Of a stretch of 64,000 nucleotides of DNA, positions 63,625 to 64,000 are shown one piece after another. Below the pieces are notes generated by a model. That model had not been told where the DNA came from. It did no database searches and saw only the letters and a list, made by a program, of their open reading frames with translations. The translations under genes and the position numbers were made by a program. Source of the stretch: CADEEN01 sp963706685 (GTDB lineage: Bacteria; Pseudomonadota; Gammaproteobacteria; Burkholderiales; Burkholderiaceae_C). The number at the start of each line of letters is the position of its first letter. Within the stretch, counting starts at the first letter, position 1. Location: assembly GCA_963706685.1 (NCBI GenBank), contig CAVPMY010000007.1, forward strand, positions 62,001 to 126,000, written 5' to 3'.

Positions 63625-64000
63625 TCAGCCCTTGCGCACGCGGTTGCGGATGGCGATCAGGTCCTTCATGACGTGGCCCAGCGATTCGCTGATATGCTGG
63701 CCGTGCCGAACGCGTCGTGCAGCTGCGGTACAGCGCGTACAGCTCGGCGTAGACTCGCCGCGTGCTTCTTGACGGGCCGGTAACACGTCGGCTTGACGCC
63801 GGTCATCTTTCGCTGGGCCTGCTCGACCGTCTTGTACGCCCCGCCGACCACCGCGCCGAAGATCGCGGCCCCCAAGGGCACAGGTCTGGGCCGAGCGGCT
63901 GATCTTCATCGGCCGATTGCAGACGTCGGCGTAGATCTGCATCACGAACGGGTTCTTCTCGGCGATCCCGCCGCAGTTGACCACCTCCTTGACCTGCACG
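63625..64000 (-). CDS. araB: ribulokinase, C-terminal part (frame disrupted)
   Basis: This gene runs off the right edge; about 125 C-terminal residues are visible. VKEVVNCGGIAEKNPFVMQI, YADVCNRPMKISRSAQTCAL and GAAIFGAVVGGAYKTVEQAQ match the C-terminal FGGY-kinase domain of ribulokinase, with HVMKDLIAIRNRVRKG at the end. Indels near 63,880, 63,770 and 63,705 break it. It phosphorylates L-ribulose. The araD start lies 4 bases after its stop, so araB-araD-araA form one operon. Confidence 0.82.
   Translation of the reverse strand, partial: VQVKEVVNCGGIAEKNPFVMQIYADVCNRPMKISRSAQTCALGGRDLRRGGRRGVQDGRAGPAKDDRRQADVLPARQEARGESTPSCTRCTAAARRVRHGQHISESLGHVMKDLIAIRNRVRKG

Noticed and set aside
1..64000. 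tRNA, rRNA, riboswitch, prophage or insertion-sequence genes.
   Set aside because: None could be supported by eye on either strand; covariance-model searches would be needed to exclude small RNAs.

Overview
The window reads as two unrelated pieces of bacterial DNA joined near 54.02-54.15 kb. Positions 1-54,026 look like a high-GC betaproteobacterium of the Burkholderiales (Rubrivivax/Leptothrix-like by gene content; this is inference). The evidence is MinCDE, a gamma-proteobacterial-type GshA, a multidomain malic enzyme, paired TRAP transporters, MocR, LysR and FCD-GntR regulators, AlaX and GreB. Positions from about 54,030 to 64,000 look like a planctomycete: a WD40 protein with a long helical N-terminus, a HEAT-repeat protein, a Tat-signal Gfo/Idh/MocA oxidoreductase, a DUF1080 protein and an SSS symporter next to araA/araD/araB. 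Codon choice and base composition appear to change at the same place. A chimeric contig is the simplest explanation.

Left part, in order. 0-3.8 kb: the end of an ECF sigma factor with its NrsF-type anti-sigma, a lone zinc-binding anti-sigma-like protein, a DUF4148 protein, and a c-type cytochrome carrying Cys-rich hexapeptide repeats followed by a DUF6969 protein. 3.8-12.7 kb: gshA, then a minus-strand 5-oxoproline locus (pxpA, pxpC, pxpB, a TRAP transporter, a D-glutamate cyclase-like protein and a LysR regulator). 12.8-15.7 kb: rhomboid protease, YciH, minE-minD-minC. 15.8-18.6 kb: an operator-like double palindrome and a formamide locus (two FmdB-type zinc ribbons, formamidase, AmiS/UreI channel). 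18.7-24.1 kb: a response regulator with a degenerate EAL domain, a histidine kinase fused to an NCS1 permease, and a divergent LuxR-type regulator. 24.2-27.5 kb: Uup, an ECF sigma factor and an unrecognised protein. 27.5-34.5 kb: MocR and a divergent amino-acid operon (EamA exporter, aminotransferase, PhzF, VOC protein, threonine dehydratase, AlaX). 34.5-36.3 kb: cytochrome c', cytochrome b561, GNAT. 36.4-37.4 kb: a secreted guanyl-specific RNase with barstar. 37.6-43.2 kb: malic enzyme, a FixL/FixJ-type two-component system, greB. 43.3-50.8 kb: a catabolic locus (OsmC, YciI, a second TRAP transporter, GntR regulator, intradiol dioxygenase, RutE-like reductase, 3-hydroxyacyl-CoA dehydrogenase). 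50.8-54.0 kb: hemerythrin, NfeD, a FloA-like flotillin and a 37-residue membrane protein.

Right part: a truncated and frame-broken WD40 protein on the plus strand converges, through REP-like repeats, on a minus-strand arabinose operon ordered araB(partial)-araD-araA-SSS symporter-DUF1080-Gfo/Idh/MocA-HEAT.

Many reading frames are broken by single-base indels: both TRAP loci, formamidase, LysR, NfeD, the D-glutamate cyclase, and nearly every gene right of the join. The protein sequence continues in another frame each time, so these look like consensus errors more than decay. I saw no rRNA or tRNA genes, CRISPR arrays, insertion sequences or prophage genes. No stretch over 300 bases lacks a gene except about 15.74-16.04 kb, which carries the double palindrome.
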